Assembly: GCF_001659605.2 (NCBI RefSeq)
Contig: NC_035171.2
Coordinates: 10,074,256-10,138,255, forward strand
Reading direction: 5' to 3'
DNA: 64,000 nucleotides
Origin: Manihot esculenta
Lineage: Eukaryota > Streptophyta > Magnoliopsida > Malpighiales > Euphorbiaceae
Shown here piece after piece: positions 12,156 through 23,572 of the stretch. Below the pieces are notes generated by a model. That model was not told where the DNA came from and searched no databases. It saw only the letters and a program-made list of their open reading frames with translations. The position numbers and the translations under genes were made by a program. Each line of letters begins with the position of its first letter. The stretch's first letter is position 1.

Positions 12156-12811
12156 CTTTGCTTGTCCTCAAGCAAATAGACTTAGTCAAACAAGCTTTCT
12201 TACTCTAGATCCTTATTACCACTTTAGCTCTTACTCTAGACACCTATTTTGAATCATTGCAGTGAAGAATATATGCATCAAGGTTACTCACCTTCTTTCC
12301 TTGTTTCCCTTTACTTGCCATGGCTAGGATTTGTTTTCCTCAAGAGAGACCATGCACATTTTTGTTTAGACTTTTTCTAGCTTTCAGAGTGACTTGCCCT
12401 TACCTTGAAGTACTTTATTCAGGCTTTTGCACTTTTAATTTTGCTTGGAGAGGTCACCAGCCTATTTTTGATGTTGAGAGTTTTTATATTTTTCAGTTGG
12501 TCACCTTTCCAAGTGGCTACTAGCTCTGTTCTTAGTCTTTTGACCATTGGAACAGTTTTTGATTTGTGCTTTTGAGGACTTTGCCTTTGCTAAATTTTCT
12601 TTCTCTCAATGATTTGGGCAAATCAACACCAATTGCTAAATTAAGTCATGTTAAGTTCATTCACACAACTTTAATTTATTCTTAATCAATTGAGGGTCAT
12701 CAGTATATTTTTCACCATTGGCAACCTCTAAGATTCAATTCAAAAGGCAATTTCCAAACATGAATACAACTCACTACAAGTGATTCAACTTAGGTTTAAA
12801 GAGTTATCACA
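12156..12811 (-). other. Athila-like 3' noncoding region
   Basis: A stretch of 656 bases between the polypurine tract and the G2-A insertion. On the minus strand it includes cttgaggacaagcaaagggt near the LTR, a phrase typical of the 3' end of Athila elements. No reading frame with a recognisable domain. The short plus-strand frame at 12320-12523 has no homology I can recognise. Confidence 0.5.
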
Positions 12812-12816
12812 TTAAT

Positions 12817-15115
12817 TGTAATGACCGGGAAACCGGACCGCTACCGGCGCTAGGATTCAGATCGGCTTAAGGCCGCCAGAACCCGTAGCAAGCCAAACAT
12901 ACATCCTGTGAACCTGTTTAATCCCATACATGGTCAACAACAAACATAAAAAATTTAAAAAACTTTTCTTTCATTCAAACATTTCTTTGCCAAGCCTAGC
13001 CTGTGCATGCACAAACATAACATAAACCTCTCATTGGAGTCCTCATCAAATACTCCAATGGGGTAACATAACATAACATAGGCTTGGATTACATAGGCAT
13101 CATAAAAACATTATATCTCATACAAGACCATGTGTACAGGGAATACAACAGACTCCAGTCAAGCACATTATTAAACTTACATTACATTACATCTCATAAT
13201 TTTACATTACCAACAAACCATGTCCACAGCTAAGCTATTACATAAACTTCTCTTACTCTGCTGACTTCTCTATCTACTCTGCACCTGCAAGACTGGGGTT
13301 AGGGGAGAGGGGGTGAGCTATAAAGCCCAATAAGCAGAAACTAAAAACATTTGCTTTAATTCCTCCATTTTTAGGTATATTATTATTCATTTTATTATTA
13401 TTATTATTATTATTTTATTTTATCATATTATTTAACTTTTTCTTTCTTTTTCTTATTCATGCTTTCATGAAATGCAACACATCACAGCTAATCACATAAA
13501 GGATGGTATTGTCACCATTAGTCCTCAACATCTCCAAATGCCAGGGGCGTAGAATGGGCCTCACTGGTCTTTCTCTTACATAACATAACATTCTAAAATG
13601 CCAGGGGCGTAGAATGGGCCTCGCTGGTCTTCCATAACATATCATCATAGCATAACATCAGAGGACTATGGATCACCCAACAACCATCCACATCAACATC
13701 AATTTATGCAATGCAGCATATTCGTGAATTCTAATGCAAACATCCTGAAATATTGCATGGCATAATGATGCATGGGCAATGCTTTATGATTCATTCATTT
13801 ATTCATTTACTTTACTTTAAAACTTAAGGGGTTGTTCCACTCACCTGGTGACTGAAGCTTTAACGACGAACTCTGAACGACTATCTCACAACCGGGGGTC
13901 TCGGTTCCTCGGGTCCGAACCTACACAGGTGGACTCAAATGAGGCACCGAACAACAAGAACATAACTCTAAACATACCCCCAAAACCCCCCCTAAAACAT
14001 CCTGAAAATATCACATAGAGATATGCATGAAGTGGCTGAACAGGGCACTTTCGACGGCACCTTCGGCGGCCGAAAGTCCTGGACAGAGACGAAACTCAGG
14101 TAGGTTCGGCGGCACCTTCGGCGGCCGAAAGTGCCAGACAGAGACGAAAGTCTCTTTTCGGGGGCAACTTCGGCAGCCGAAAGGCCTGCCTCCCCAGCCA
14201 TGTTCGGCGGCCGAAAGTGCCTTCGGCTGCCGAACCTGGTTTCTGCCAAAGGGCAGAAACTTGGCTCCTTTGTGCATTTTCGCCTCCAAACTCACCAATC
14301 ATGCATATATCTCAACCAAAACAAGCATACAAGTTCCTAGGGGCCTCAAAACAACAAATACCCCAACTACAACACTTCAAACATACTCAAGCAAGCCACA
14401 TTGTTCAAAACGTCAATATTAACCCATAAACTCAACATATACCCTAACATGCATTTCTACCCATAAAACAACTTAAAACTTACTTAAAACATATAAGGAG
14501 CTTAAGATCGGCTCTTACCTCTTGAAGATCGAGAGGGAGACGACCTAAACTTGGAGATCCACGAAAATGAGCTCCTGAGTTCCCAAAGCTCCAAAACTTG
14601 GTTTAAATGCTCAAAACTTGCAATGTGAGTTTAAAACTCAAGGAAAATGGAAGAGATTTGGAGGAAGAACACAAGATTTGCAAAGGGAAGGTCGGAAGCT
14701 TGCTGTGGCCGAAAATGGGAGAAAGCTCGCCCATTTCGGCTAAGTGCCCCTTTTATAGGTGGCTGGCCAGGCCACGTTCGGGGGCCGAATGTGCCTCCGC
14801 ATCCATGCAATGTTCGGCGGCCGAACTTGACTTTCGGCGGCCGAACCTGGACTTCCCTAACTCATGCTTTCGGGGGCCTAACGTGCCTCCCAAAATGCAT
14901 GCATGTTCGGCGGCCGAACTTGACTTTCGGCGGCCGAACCTGGGTTTACCTCCAAAGACTTCTCAAGCAAAACTCATTTAATTTTCATACTTAAAACCAT
15001 GAAATGCTTTAAAATATTTTATGAAAACATGTTTCTACCCTACTAGAGGCTTCCGACATCTGAGATTCCACCGGACGGTAGGAATTCCGATACCGGAGTC
15101 TAGCCGGGTATTACA
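12817..15115 (-). repeat. 3' LTR of G2 copy A
   Basis: The LTR runs from tgtaatgacc to gggtattaca, 2299 bases. It contains a TTA microsatellite (13392-13415), a repeated block around ccaggggcgtagaatgggcc (13541 and 13601), clusters of ttcggcggccgaa at 14050-14235 and 14810-14940, and a minus-strand TATA box, TATAAAAGG, at 14749-14757. Plus-strand frames with Ala/Ala/Glu and Arg-Pro-Asn patterns here are translations of the 13-mer repeats, not genes. Confidence 0.92.
14749..14757 (-). promoter_or_regulatory. TATA box of the G2-A LTR promoter
   Basis: TATAAAAGG followed by ggc on the minus strand, conserved at the matching place in every G2 LTR here. It lies just downstream of a 13-mer cluster in the direction of transcription. 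Confidence 0.7.
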
Positions 15116-15129
15116 TTCTTCCCCCCTTA
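15116..15129 (-). other. Polypurine tract of G2 copy A
   Basis: The minus strand reads ttaaggggggaagaa immediately before the LTR, preceded by ttcggggacgaatgtt, the classic chromovirus 3' signature. Confidence 0.75.
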
Positions 15130-15223
15130 AGAACATTCGTCCCCGAATGTTCACCAAACAACACATAACATGGCAAAGAATATAACATACATATATAGCA
15201 CATCAACACATAGGGATCTAACC

Positions 15224-18164
15224 TTAAAAGAGATGAGGGTATTGCTGGAGCATAGACTCCCGTGTCTCCCAAGTGCACTCTTCCAAGTTGTGGTGGTTCC
15301 ACAGGACTTTCACCATCGGGATTTCCTTGTTTCTTAACTTTCTGATCTGGGTGTCTATGATCCGCACTGGCTGTTCAACATAGGTGAGATCCTCTTGGAC
15401 CTCCACATCAGGCTCATTAAGAACCTTGCTCGGATCTGACACAAACTTCCTCAACATGGAAACATGGAAAACCGGATGGATTCTCTCCATAGAAGCAGGT
15501 AAATCCAGCTTGTACGACACATTCCCAATCTTTTGCAAGATTTCAAAGGGTCCGATGTATCGTGGGGCTAGTTTACCTTTCTTCCCGAAGCGAACCACTC
15601 CCTTCATTGGAGACACCTTGAGCAATACCAGGTCCCCCTCCTGAAACTCTAACTGCCTTCTGCGGATGTCTGCATAACTCTTCTGTCTGCTTGCAGCAGT
15701 CTTGATTCTCTCTCTGATTATGGGTACCACCCTGCTGGTAATCTCTACTAGCTCAGGCCCTGCCAAGGCCTTCTCTCCAACTTCCTCCCAGCAAACAGGT
15801 GATCTGCACTTCCTTCCGTACAAAGCTTCATATGGAGCCATCCCGATGCTAGCATGATGGCTGTTGTTGTAGGCAAACTCCACCAAAGGTAGATGCTGCC
15901 TCCAAGAACCGCCAAAGTCCAGCACACACATCCTGAGCATATCCTCTATAGTCTGGATGGTCCTTTCTGACTGTCCATCAGTCTGGGGGTGGAAGGCAGT
16001 ACTGAAATCCAACCTAGTACCCATGGCATTCTGCAGACTCCGCCAAAATCTGGAGGTGAACTGGGGCCCTCTATCTGACACTATCGAAACAGGAACCCCG
16101 TGCAGCCTGACAATCTCATCCACATACACCTGCGCCAACTTGTCCACAGAGTAGCCACTCCTGACAGGGATGAAGTGAGCAGATTTGGTGAGTCTGTCCA
16201 CAATCACCCATATGGAGTCCACTCTGTTGGACGTCGCCGGTAACCCTACTACGAAGTCCATAGCTATGTTTTCCCATTTCCATTCTGGAATCGGTAGCGG
16301 GTTAAGCATTCCAGCTGACTTCTGATGTTCCAGCTTCACCCTCTGACACACTTCGCAGGCTGACACGAACTGTGCCACTTCTTTCTTCATCGCTGGCCAC
16401 CAATAAACTTTCTTCAAATCTTGATACATCTTGGTGGCTCCGGGGTGAATGCTGTATCTTGCATTATGAGCCTCTCTCATAATGTCTCCTTTTAGCCCTA
16501 TGTCATCTGGTACACATAATCGACTCCCATAGCGGAGGATCCCCTTGTTGTCAAATCTGAACTCATCATTCTTGCCTGACTGAACAGTCCTGGCAATCTT
16601 CACTAACTCGGGGTCCTCATGCTGTTTCTGAGCGACTTGCTCAAGGAACACGGGTGTCACTTTCATCTGAGCCAACAAGGCACCTGTACCCGACAACTCT
16701 AACTGTAGCCCTTCTTCGATGAGCTTGTAGAACTCTTTTACTACTGGTCTTCGTTCTGCTGTGATGTGGGATAGACTGCCGAGTGATTTCCGGCTTAAGG
16801 CATCAGCTACAACATTAGCCTTACCCGGATGATACTGGATTTTGCAATCGTAGTCACTGAGCAGTTCTACCCATCTTCTCTGTCTCAAATTCAAATCTCT
16901 TTGACTCAGGATGTACTGCAAGCTCTTATGATCTGTAAAGATCTCACATTTTACCCCATAGAGGTAGTGCCTCCACATCTTGAGTGCAAAGATTACTGCT
17001 GCCATCTCCAGGTCATGTGTGGGGTAATTCAACTCATGCTTCTTCAGCTGCCTAGAAGCATAAGCAATCACCCTCTCATTCTGCATCAGTACACAACCCA
17101 GTCCCACACGGGACGCATCACAAAAGACTGTAAAGTCCTCATCACTAGATGGCAGAGCTAAAACTGGTGCTGAAGTCAACCTCTTCTTAAGCTCTTCAAA
17201 ACTCTCTTCGCACTGGTCGGTCCACAGAAACTTCTGATTCTTCCTGGTTAACTTGGTCAGAGGAGCTGCTATCTTTGAGAAGTCCTGAACGAACCTCCTG
17301 TAGTAACCTGCCAAACCCAAGAAACTTCTAATCTCGGTCACTGAAGTGGGTCTAGGCCAGTTAGCCACAGTTTCTGTCTTCTTGGGGTCCACCTCAATAC
17401 CATTCTCTGACACTACATGCCCCAAGAACGAAATGCTCCTCAGCCAGAATTCACATTTAGAGAACTTGGCATACAAGCCATGTTCCCTCAAAGTCTGCAA
17501 GACCAACCGCAGATGATGGGCATGCTCTTCTGCATTCCTGGAATACACTAAGATATCATCTATGAAGACAATAACGAAGTGATCCAGGTATTGGCTAAAT
17601 ACTCTGTTCATGAGATCCATGAATGCTGCAGGGGCGTTTGTTAACCCGAACGGCATCACTAGGAACTCAAAATGCCCATATCTGGTCCTGAATGCTGTCT
17701 TTGGCACATCTTCATCTCTGATCCTCAGCTGATGATACCCAGATCTCAGATCTATTTTGGAGAAACAACCTGCTCCTGCTAGCTGGTCGAATAGATCATC
17801 GATCCTAGGCAACGGGTACTTGTTCTTGGTAGTAACCTTGTTCAATTGTCTATAGTCGATACAAAGTCTGAGGGATCCATCCTTCTTTTTCACGAACAAC
17901 ACTGGAGCACCCCAAGGTGAGGCACTCGGTCGGATGAAACCCTTGTCTACCAGCTCTTGCAACTGTTCTTTAAGCTCTTTCAGCTCTGCTGGCGCCATCC
18001 TGTAGGGAGGGATAGAGATCGGTCCGGTTCCTGGCATCAATTATATTTCGAACTCTATCTCCCTAGGAGGCGGTAAACCTGGCAGCTCGTCTGGGAAAAC
18101 ATCTAAGAACTCTCTAACCACAGGCACCGAGGCGGGCTCTCTGACATCTCTGTCCAGCTCTCTC
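15224..18164 (-). pseudogene. G2-A pol fragment: RT, RNase H, integrase, chromodomain-like end
   Basis: One open frame of 938 codons covers 15224-18040. Reading right to left: RT with [19 protein letters not shown] and [10 protein letters not shown], RNase H with [14 protein letters not shown], integrase zinc site [18 protein letters not shown], core with [20 protein letters not shown] and the [16 protein letters not shown] helix, and a C-terminal [16 protein letters not shown]. Stop TAA at 18041-18043 replaces a Glu codon that copy B retains (ttc to tta on the plus strand). Upstream of it, 18044-18164 still encodes the linker REPASVPVV to [10 protein letters not shown] before the deletion point. 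The RT-to-integrase part looks otherwise intact but has no gag, protease or 5' LTR promoter. Confidence 0.92.
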
Positions 18165-18756
18165 ACAGAAATATATGTAAAGGCATGTAATAGCTAGTAA
18201 GTCAGTATGAGATGGTTTGTGCTTTGCCTAGTGTTTGTTTATCCCTTGTATATGCATGTATCCTGTTTTCCGTTTCTTGATGAGAACTGTGTCAAACCAG
18301 ACGTACTCAATGTTGTGTTTCGAAAACCCAGTGAAGGATAACTGTGAGGGAAGATAGGGTTTCATTCCCTTGACCCAAGACCAGTGCAGAGGGAAGACCA
18401 GGTTTGATTCCTGTGACTCTATGGTAGCCAAGGTTAACTTATGATATGCTGACCCTACAGAGTGGGTTCTATGTTTCAGAGCATAGTGCATGGAGGTTAC
18501 TTGGTAAGTATCACTGGTTTAGCCCTGAGGGCTATTTCAGACTGAGATGTCTGATGTTTTAAAGGTTAAGTCTGGTAGTTTTTACAGAGAAAGAAAGTAC
18601 AATGAGTAGTCGAGTTGGATCATGTATGGGATTTTACCAGGTACACAGAGTTCATAGCAGGCTTACTACGGGTCTAGGCGGCCTTATGCCGATCTGGATC
18701 CTAGTGCCGAGCACTTTGGGCCGTTACAGAGAGGTACCAGTTTCTGGGGTGTTACA
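18165..18756 (+). repeat. 5' LTR of G3, truncated at its left end
   Basis: It is collinear with 24460-25051 (constant offset 6295). Differences noted by eye include gcaggcttac/gcaggtttac, atgccgat/atgtcgat and two near the right end. It ends ggggtgttaca. The minus-strand frame at 18228-18491, duplicated in the other LTR, is just LTR sequence. Confidence 0.92.
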
Positions 18757-18758
18757 GA

Positions 18759-18775
18759 TGGTATCAGAGCATAGG
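18759..18775 (+). other. Primer binding site (tRNA-iMet type) of G3
   Basis: Reads tggtatcagagcatagg two bases after the LTR end, matching the initiator-methionine tRNA 3' end used by many plant gypsy elements. Confidence 0.85.
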
Positions 18776-19038
18776 TTCCTCAAAAGTACGGTGTGTGAGC
18801 ATGTTTGTTCAAGGATGAGAGATCCCACATCGGAAAGAGGTTGCTTCAGTCATAGCAAGGCAAAGCACAATAAGTAAAATCATGTCCATTAGGTTGTTAA
18901 GTTTTGTTTTGCATGCTGATGTGAAATGCCATGATGGATGCTATGCATGTATATGTTCTATGTTCATGTGTCTTTCATATGAACTATATGTGTGCTAATG
19001 TTTGTCTATTTGTGTTTTGTGTTTTCAGAAGAGCTAAG

Positions 19039-19367
19039 ATGAGTGGAATTAGTCCTCAGATTGATTCAGATCCGTCTGAAGGGTCTTTTGATGAAAGCAG
19101 GGAAGGAATGGATCTAGAAAGAGTATCTGGAGATAGGAAAGAGAGGGAAGTGGATGTGCAAAGAAGGGATATAGGTTTGCAGGTGAATATGGACAACGAA
19201 TCTTTAGAGGATATGCAGGCCAAGGATGCCAGACTTTCAGTTATAGGGGAGAATGATCCCTCTACTTGGAGTACAGCTACCTCAAAAGGAGTGCAATGGG
19301 GGAGCACTAGTAAGTAAAAAGTCAGAGGCCTTAGAAGGTCAAAGCAAACGGAGTGGGATAGGACTAG
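19039..19367 (+). pseudogene. G3 gag N-terminal fragment
   Basis: An ATG at 19039 follows a pyrimidine-rich run ending ttttcag, as in the G2 gag genes. The acidic 92-residue product (19039-19317) has no recognisable fold; the position of the CDS and its start context identify it as gag. A stop occurs at 19315-19317. Frames continue weakly to the solo LTR insertion at 19368 and pick up again at 22036. The central gag domain seen in G2 is absent. Confidence 0.55.
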
Positions 19368-22030
19368 TGTAACAGCCCGGAAACCGGTACCCTGCCGTAA
19401 CGGCTCCAAACTGTTCGGCGCTAGGATCCAGATCGGCTTAAGGCCGCCGGGACCCGTAGCAAGCCAAACATACCTCCTATCGCCTGGTCAAATCCCATAC
19501 ATGAACAAAACTTTAACATAAAAACAGAAACATATGATGTATAAACCGAGCTTGTCCTGTATGCAACATAACTGGAAACATAAAGAAACCCCCTTTTCTA
19601 GAGCCCTCAAAACTCTAGCCGGGTCAACATAACATACATCAAGCTGGGATACATCCAAAGAACTAGAACCTAACCTGTGCATGCATCAAACCACAAACAC
19701 AAGACCTCCACTAGGGTCCTCATCCGTTGCCCTAGCGTGGTACACAACACATGCCACAAGATTAGTTCAAACACAACTCAACAAAAGCCATAACATTAAA
19801 ACATTACATACATCATGTACTACAAAGGGACTAACCAAGTCTTAGGGCCAAGCACATTTCTAATCCATAAACATAACTCTTACAAAAAGGATATCGAATC
19901 TTAATACATGTCCACACTAAAAGCGTACTAATCTATTACATAACCATAACCTTTACCCTTGACGTCCTCCTGGACTACTTCTAACCTGCAAAACTGGGGT
20001 TAGGGGAGAGGGGTGAGCTAAAAGCCCAGTGAGTAGAAACAAAGAAAACAATTCATTAATTACATGCTCTCATGAAATGCGTCATAACACAAAGGAATCA
20101 CATAACCGTATCTTGTCCGTCTCGGGGCTCATGCAATTATCTACTCCCCACGGACCTGTTTCTGAGAGTTCTTTTTGCTAGCATCCTTTCCTCTCAAGGA
20201 TCGGACATGACCTCAAAATTCCCTCTGTCGGTGCCCGGCTCCCCCAAAGGAGCTCACACAGGACTTTCACATACATGACAGGGTACCTAGTCCACAGAGA
20301 GCGCACAGGGACTTTCCTATATGTACTTGTCCGGCTCTCAAAGGACTTACCCAAGACTCAATGACAGAAGTGGGCTATTGAAGTCGCCTTGGTCCAAACC
20401 TCCTGAATCAACATCAAATAATGCAATGCGCCATATTCGTGAAACTAGTGCAATCAACCCTATTACATATAAACATGATGCATGAACATGCTTTAGGCAT
20501 TTGATTTTGTATATAAAAGATTAAGTTTAGTTCTACTCACCTCTGTAGCCGACGCTGACTGACTCGGCAACAGCTACCACTGATGGCCTCCTCGGTCCCT
20601 CGGGTCCGATCCTACACAGGTGGACTCGAATGAGGTGCCAACACACTCTAAACAACTCATAAACAACTCCCCAAAAACCCTCTAAAACATCACATAAACA
20701 TGCATAGAAAACAACCAAGAAATGGCTGGACAGGGCACTTTCGGCGGCACCTTCGGTGGCCGAACCCTTCCTCCAGAGACGAAACTCGGGCACTTTCGGC
20801 GGCACCTTCGGCGGCCGAAAGTCCCACTCCAGAGACGAAAGTCAGGCACTTTCGGCAGCCGAACCCTTCCTTCGGCGGCCGAAAGTCTGCTTTCAAGCCA
20901 AAACTCAACTTTAGGGGGCAAGGTTAGGCGGCCAATCCATGCATCCAAAGGAAGGTTCGGCGGCCGAAACCACCTTTGGCGGCCGAACCTGAGTTCTTCC
21001 CAGAAGGGCAGAACTCAGCTCCACATGCATTCAAGCCTCCCAAACCTTCCAAACACCCCAAAACAAGCACCCAACCTTACCAAAACATGCATAAACCTTA
21101 ACCATGCACAAAGGAGCTTAACAACTAGATTAAACTCCAAAAACAACATCAAAACATACATAGATAGCTTATGACCCATATAGGCCAAAACCATCAAAAC
21201 AACCCATAATCTCACATACTCTCTCCCCATCATGCATACTCGCTCCCACAAGCATAAATTAGCTTAAAACTTCTTCATAACATCACATAAACATACATGT
21301 GCATAAAAACCCACATAAAGCCTAACATGCACATCTACCCATACTCAACCATTAAAACCTTCATAAAACTTTATAAAAACACTAGGGAAGCAAAGATCTA
21401 CACTTACCTCTTGAAGATCGAGGGTGGTGTGATCTCTAACTCGGAGGTGTGGAGAATCCAAGCTCCAAAAGCTCCAAGCTCTCCAAACCTTGCTCCAAGC
21501 TTGAAAACTCTTCAAAATAACCATGGAACTCATGAAAACACGAAGGAGATGAAGAAAGAACATGAAAACGGCCAAGGGAGGACAAAAACTCACCTGAGCT
21601 CGAGAATGGGGAGAAAACTCGCCCATTTTCGATCTGAGGGCCTTTTATAGGCGGCCAGCTAAACCTCCTTCGGCGGCCTAACGTGCCCCCTAAACTCATG
21701 CATGTTCGGCGGCCGAACTTGACTTTCGGCGGCCGAACTTTGGCTTGTTCAAACAAGACTTTCGGAGGCCAAAGGCGCTCCCGAAGCCTTTCCATGTTCG
21801 GCGGCCGAACTTCACTTTCGGCAGCCGAACCTGGCAAATGCCTCCTTGGTCTTTTCTTTTCAAAACTCAATTCATTTTCATTTAAAACCATGAAATCAGT
21901 AAAAAAAAACATTTTAGAAAACACATTTTACCCCTCTAGACGCCTCTGGCATCTTCAAAAATTCTAGATTCCAACGGAGATTCCGCCGGAAGGTAGGGAT
22001 TCCGATGCCGGAATCTAACCGGGTATTACA
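19368..22030 (-). mobile_element. Solo LTR of a G2-related family
   Basis: It runs from tgtaacagcccgg to gggtattaca, 2663 bases, with a perfect duplication actag at 19363-19367 and 22031-22035. No internal gag-pol and no second LTR, so this is what remains after LTR-LTR recombination. It carries ttcggcggccgaa clusters at about 20735-20975 and 21670-21830, and a minus-strand TATA-like box opposite ccttttatagg near 21640. Frames inside it (for example 20722-21174) are translations of the 13-mer repeats. Confidence 0.92.
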
Positions 22031-22035
22031 ACTAG

Positions 22036-22348
22036 GAAGGGTAGGTTGTGGAAGCATTTGAGAGAAGGGTGTGGGAGGTGTGGAAGGTTGCATAAGGGAG
22101 TCTGTCGTGTAGGGATAACAGGATGTTATAGGTGTGGTCAGGAAGGACATATGATACGTGAGTGTCCTGTTGCGCCTTGGATAGTTCAGTCCCAGCGGAC
22201 ATTTTCTGGTAGAACTGTTCAGCAGGAGGCAACCACATTTGACACAGAGGTGCCAGGTATGCTTGTGTTTTTGGGTCGTCTGTTGTCTATATGTTGTGAG
22301 ATTCATAGAGGAACACCGAATTATAGGAATGTTGAGGAAAGTGAATAG
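22036..22348 (+). pseudogene. G3 gag zinc-knuckle fragment
   Basis: The frame 22046-22348 contains CGRCGRLHKGVC followed by [15 protein letters not shown]. The first is the atypical Cys/His cluster and the second the CCHC knuckle found in the same order in G2 gag. No protease active site (Asp-x-Gly-Ala) follows. This indicates that the knuckle was kept while pol was lost. Confidence 0.75.
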
Positions 22349-23535
22349 CTAAGAGATTAGTGAACTAAAGAAAAGGTAAAGAGAGAATTGCTATGAAATG
22401 TGGTAACCTTGGGTTGTTACGTGTAGTTATAGTACGAATGATCATAAGAGAAGATAGTTTAAAATAAACGAAAGAGAAAAGAAGAAAGACGAAGGTTAGA
22501 ACGAGAATAGAGTTAGTCTGGGAATAGGTGGTCTTTGAGGCAGAGAAAAGTGCCAGGCTTTTCTTTTGTAGATTCCCGTGGGAAGTTCCGTTAACTTTGG
22601 CTTGGATCTTCACCCTGATTCTATAGGAGGCTATCACATTGAACACGGTGACGTCAGGTACGGTCACTGGAAGTGTTTGGATGTGTATGCTATTTGGTTT
22701 GGACCCTAGTGTTTCGCTTTCCTTTCTGCTTGTGAGCCTTAACTAGGGTGGGTTTGATGACTTCTGGGCTTAGAGAGTTTTCTTTGGGTTAGTAGACCCG
22801 AGTGTGATCCATCTGTGGCAGAGTCAGTCTGTCGGTTCAGTTCAGAGCATGTGAGAGTAGTGGATGCAATCCAGCTGACTTTATGGTTCTAGAGTTGACT
22901 AGTGATGTCAATCTAGGGCGGATTGGCTAGCTACTCATGGTACTACCTGAGTCTGCATAGACAAGGTAGGAAAGTTCAGAGTATAGAGCCTAGAATGGAT
23001 CAGAGTGAGTCCTGAGAGAGGACAGAGTATAGGGATGCCTAGAAGTTGGTGTCAGCCCCGTAAGCTCATAGTTTTTCAGGAAAGGTTGCTAGGGGGTTTT
23101 CGCTCTTGTGAGCAAGGTTTGCAGTCAGGTCAGGGAATCAGCCTCAGTGCCAATGTTCGTATTGACTAGATGTTTCCAGTATGGAGGCTTGGTAGCTAAG
23201 GGGTTTTATCTGACTTAGTACCTCACCCTGGAATGGTCCAGAGTTGTGATGGGAAACGAAGGATGACTTCTTGAGCTGTTATAGTACCGGTCAATGGTGA
23301 CGAAGTATGTCTAGTTAGGAGTGATCTAGAAAGAACAGTGACGAAGGATCGATTGTGGTTTTCCTAGGTAAACCTAGATTTGCGTATTATCTGTTGAGAG
23401 GTAGAATGTGAAAGTTAGAAAAGAGATTAGAGGAAAAAGGATAAAGAGAAAAAGGAGTCAGGATCAGAGTAGCGCAGCAGAAGCTGTAAAGTTCAGGCAT
23501 AGATTTCGTTATTGATTGTTTACTTGTTTGTTTTT
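22349..23535 (+). other. G3 internal region without coding capacity
   Basis: About 1.2 kb between the zinc knuckle and the polypurine tract. I found no RT, RNase H or integrase motif in any frame; stops are dense in all three plus frames. It may be degenerate pol or unrelated spacer. Confidence 0.5.
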
Positions 23536-23572
23536 AACATTCGAGGACGAATGTTTTTAAAGGGGGGAAGAT
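23536..23572 (+). other. 3' signature and polypurine tract of G3
   Basis: cattcgaggacgaatgtttt, then taaaggggggaagat just before the LTR start tgtaatacccgg. The same arrangement precedes the 3' LTR of the G2 elements. Confidence 0.8.

Larger units (their letters stand above)
12817..18164 (-). mobile_element. G2 chromovirus copy A, 5' half deleted
   Basis: The 3' LTR (12817-15115), polypurine tract and pol up to the protease-RT linker are present. Then the sequence ends abruptly at 18164 and is fused to the middle of a G3 LTR. Gag, protease, primer site and 5' LTR are missing. The base flank at 12812-12816 (ttaat) has no partner beyond the fusion, as expected if the right half and its flank were deleted. 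The part that remains closely matches copy B (35047-38075). Confidence 0.88.

Noticed and set aside
14011..14429. Several overlapping frames on both strands in the G2-A LTR
   Set aside because: They are translations of the ttcggcggccgaa clusters in multiple frames. Matching sets occur at the same places in other LTR copies.
16829..17161. Plus-strand frame of 110 codons
   Set aside because: Antisense to the intact RT-RNase H frame of G2-A, and repeated with the same offset in G2-B.
18228..18491. Minus-strand frame of 87 codons repeated at 24523-24786
   Set aside because: It is duplicated because both copies are G3 LTR sequence; no domain or start context supports a gene.
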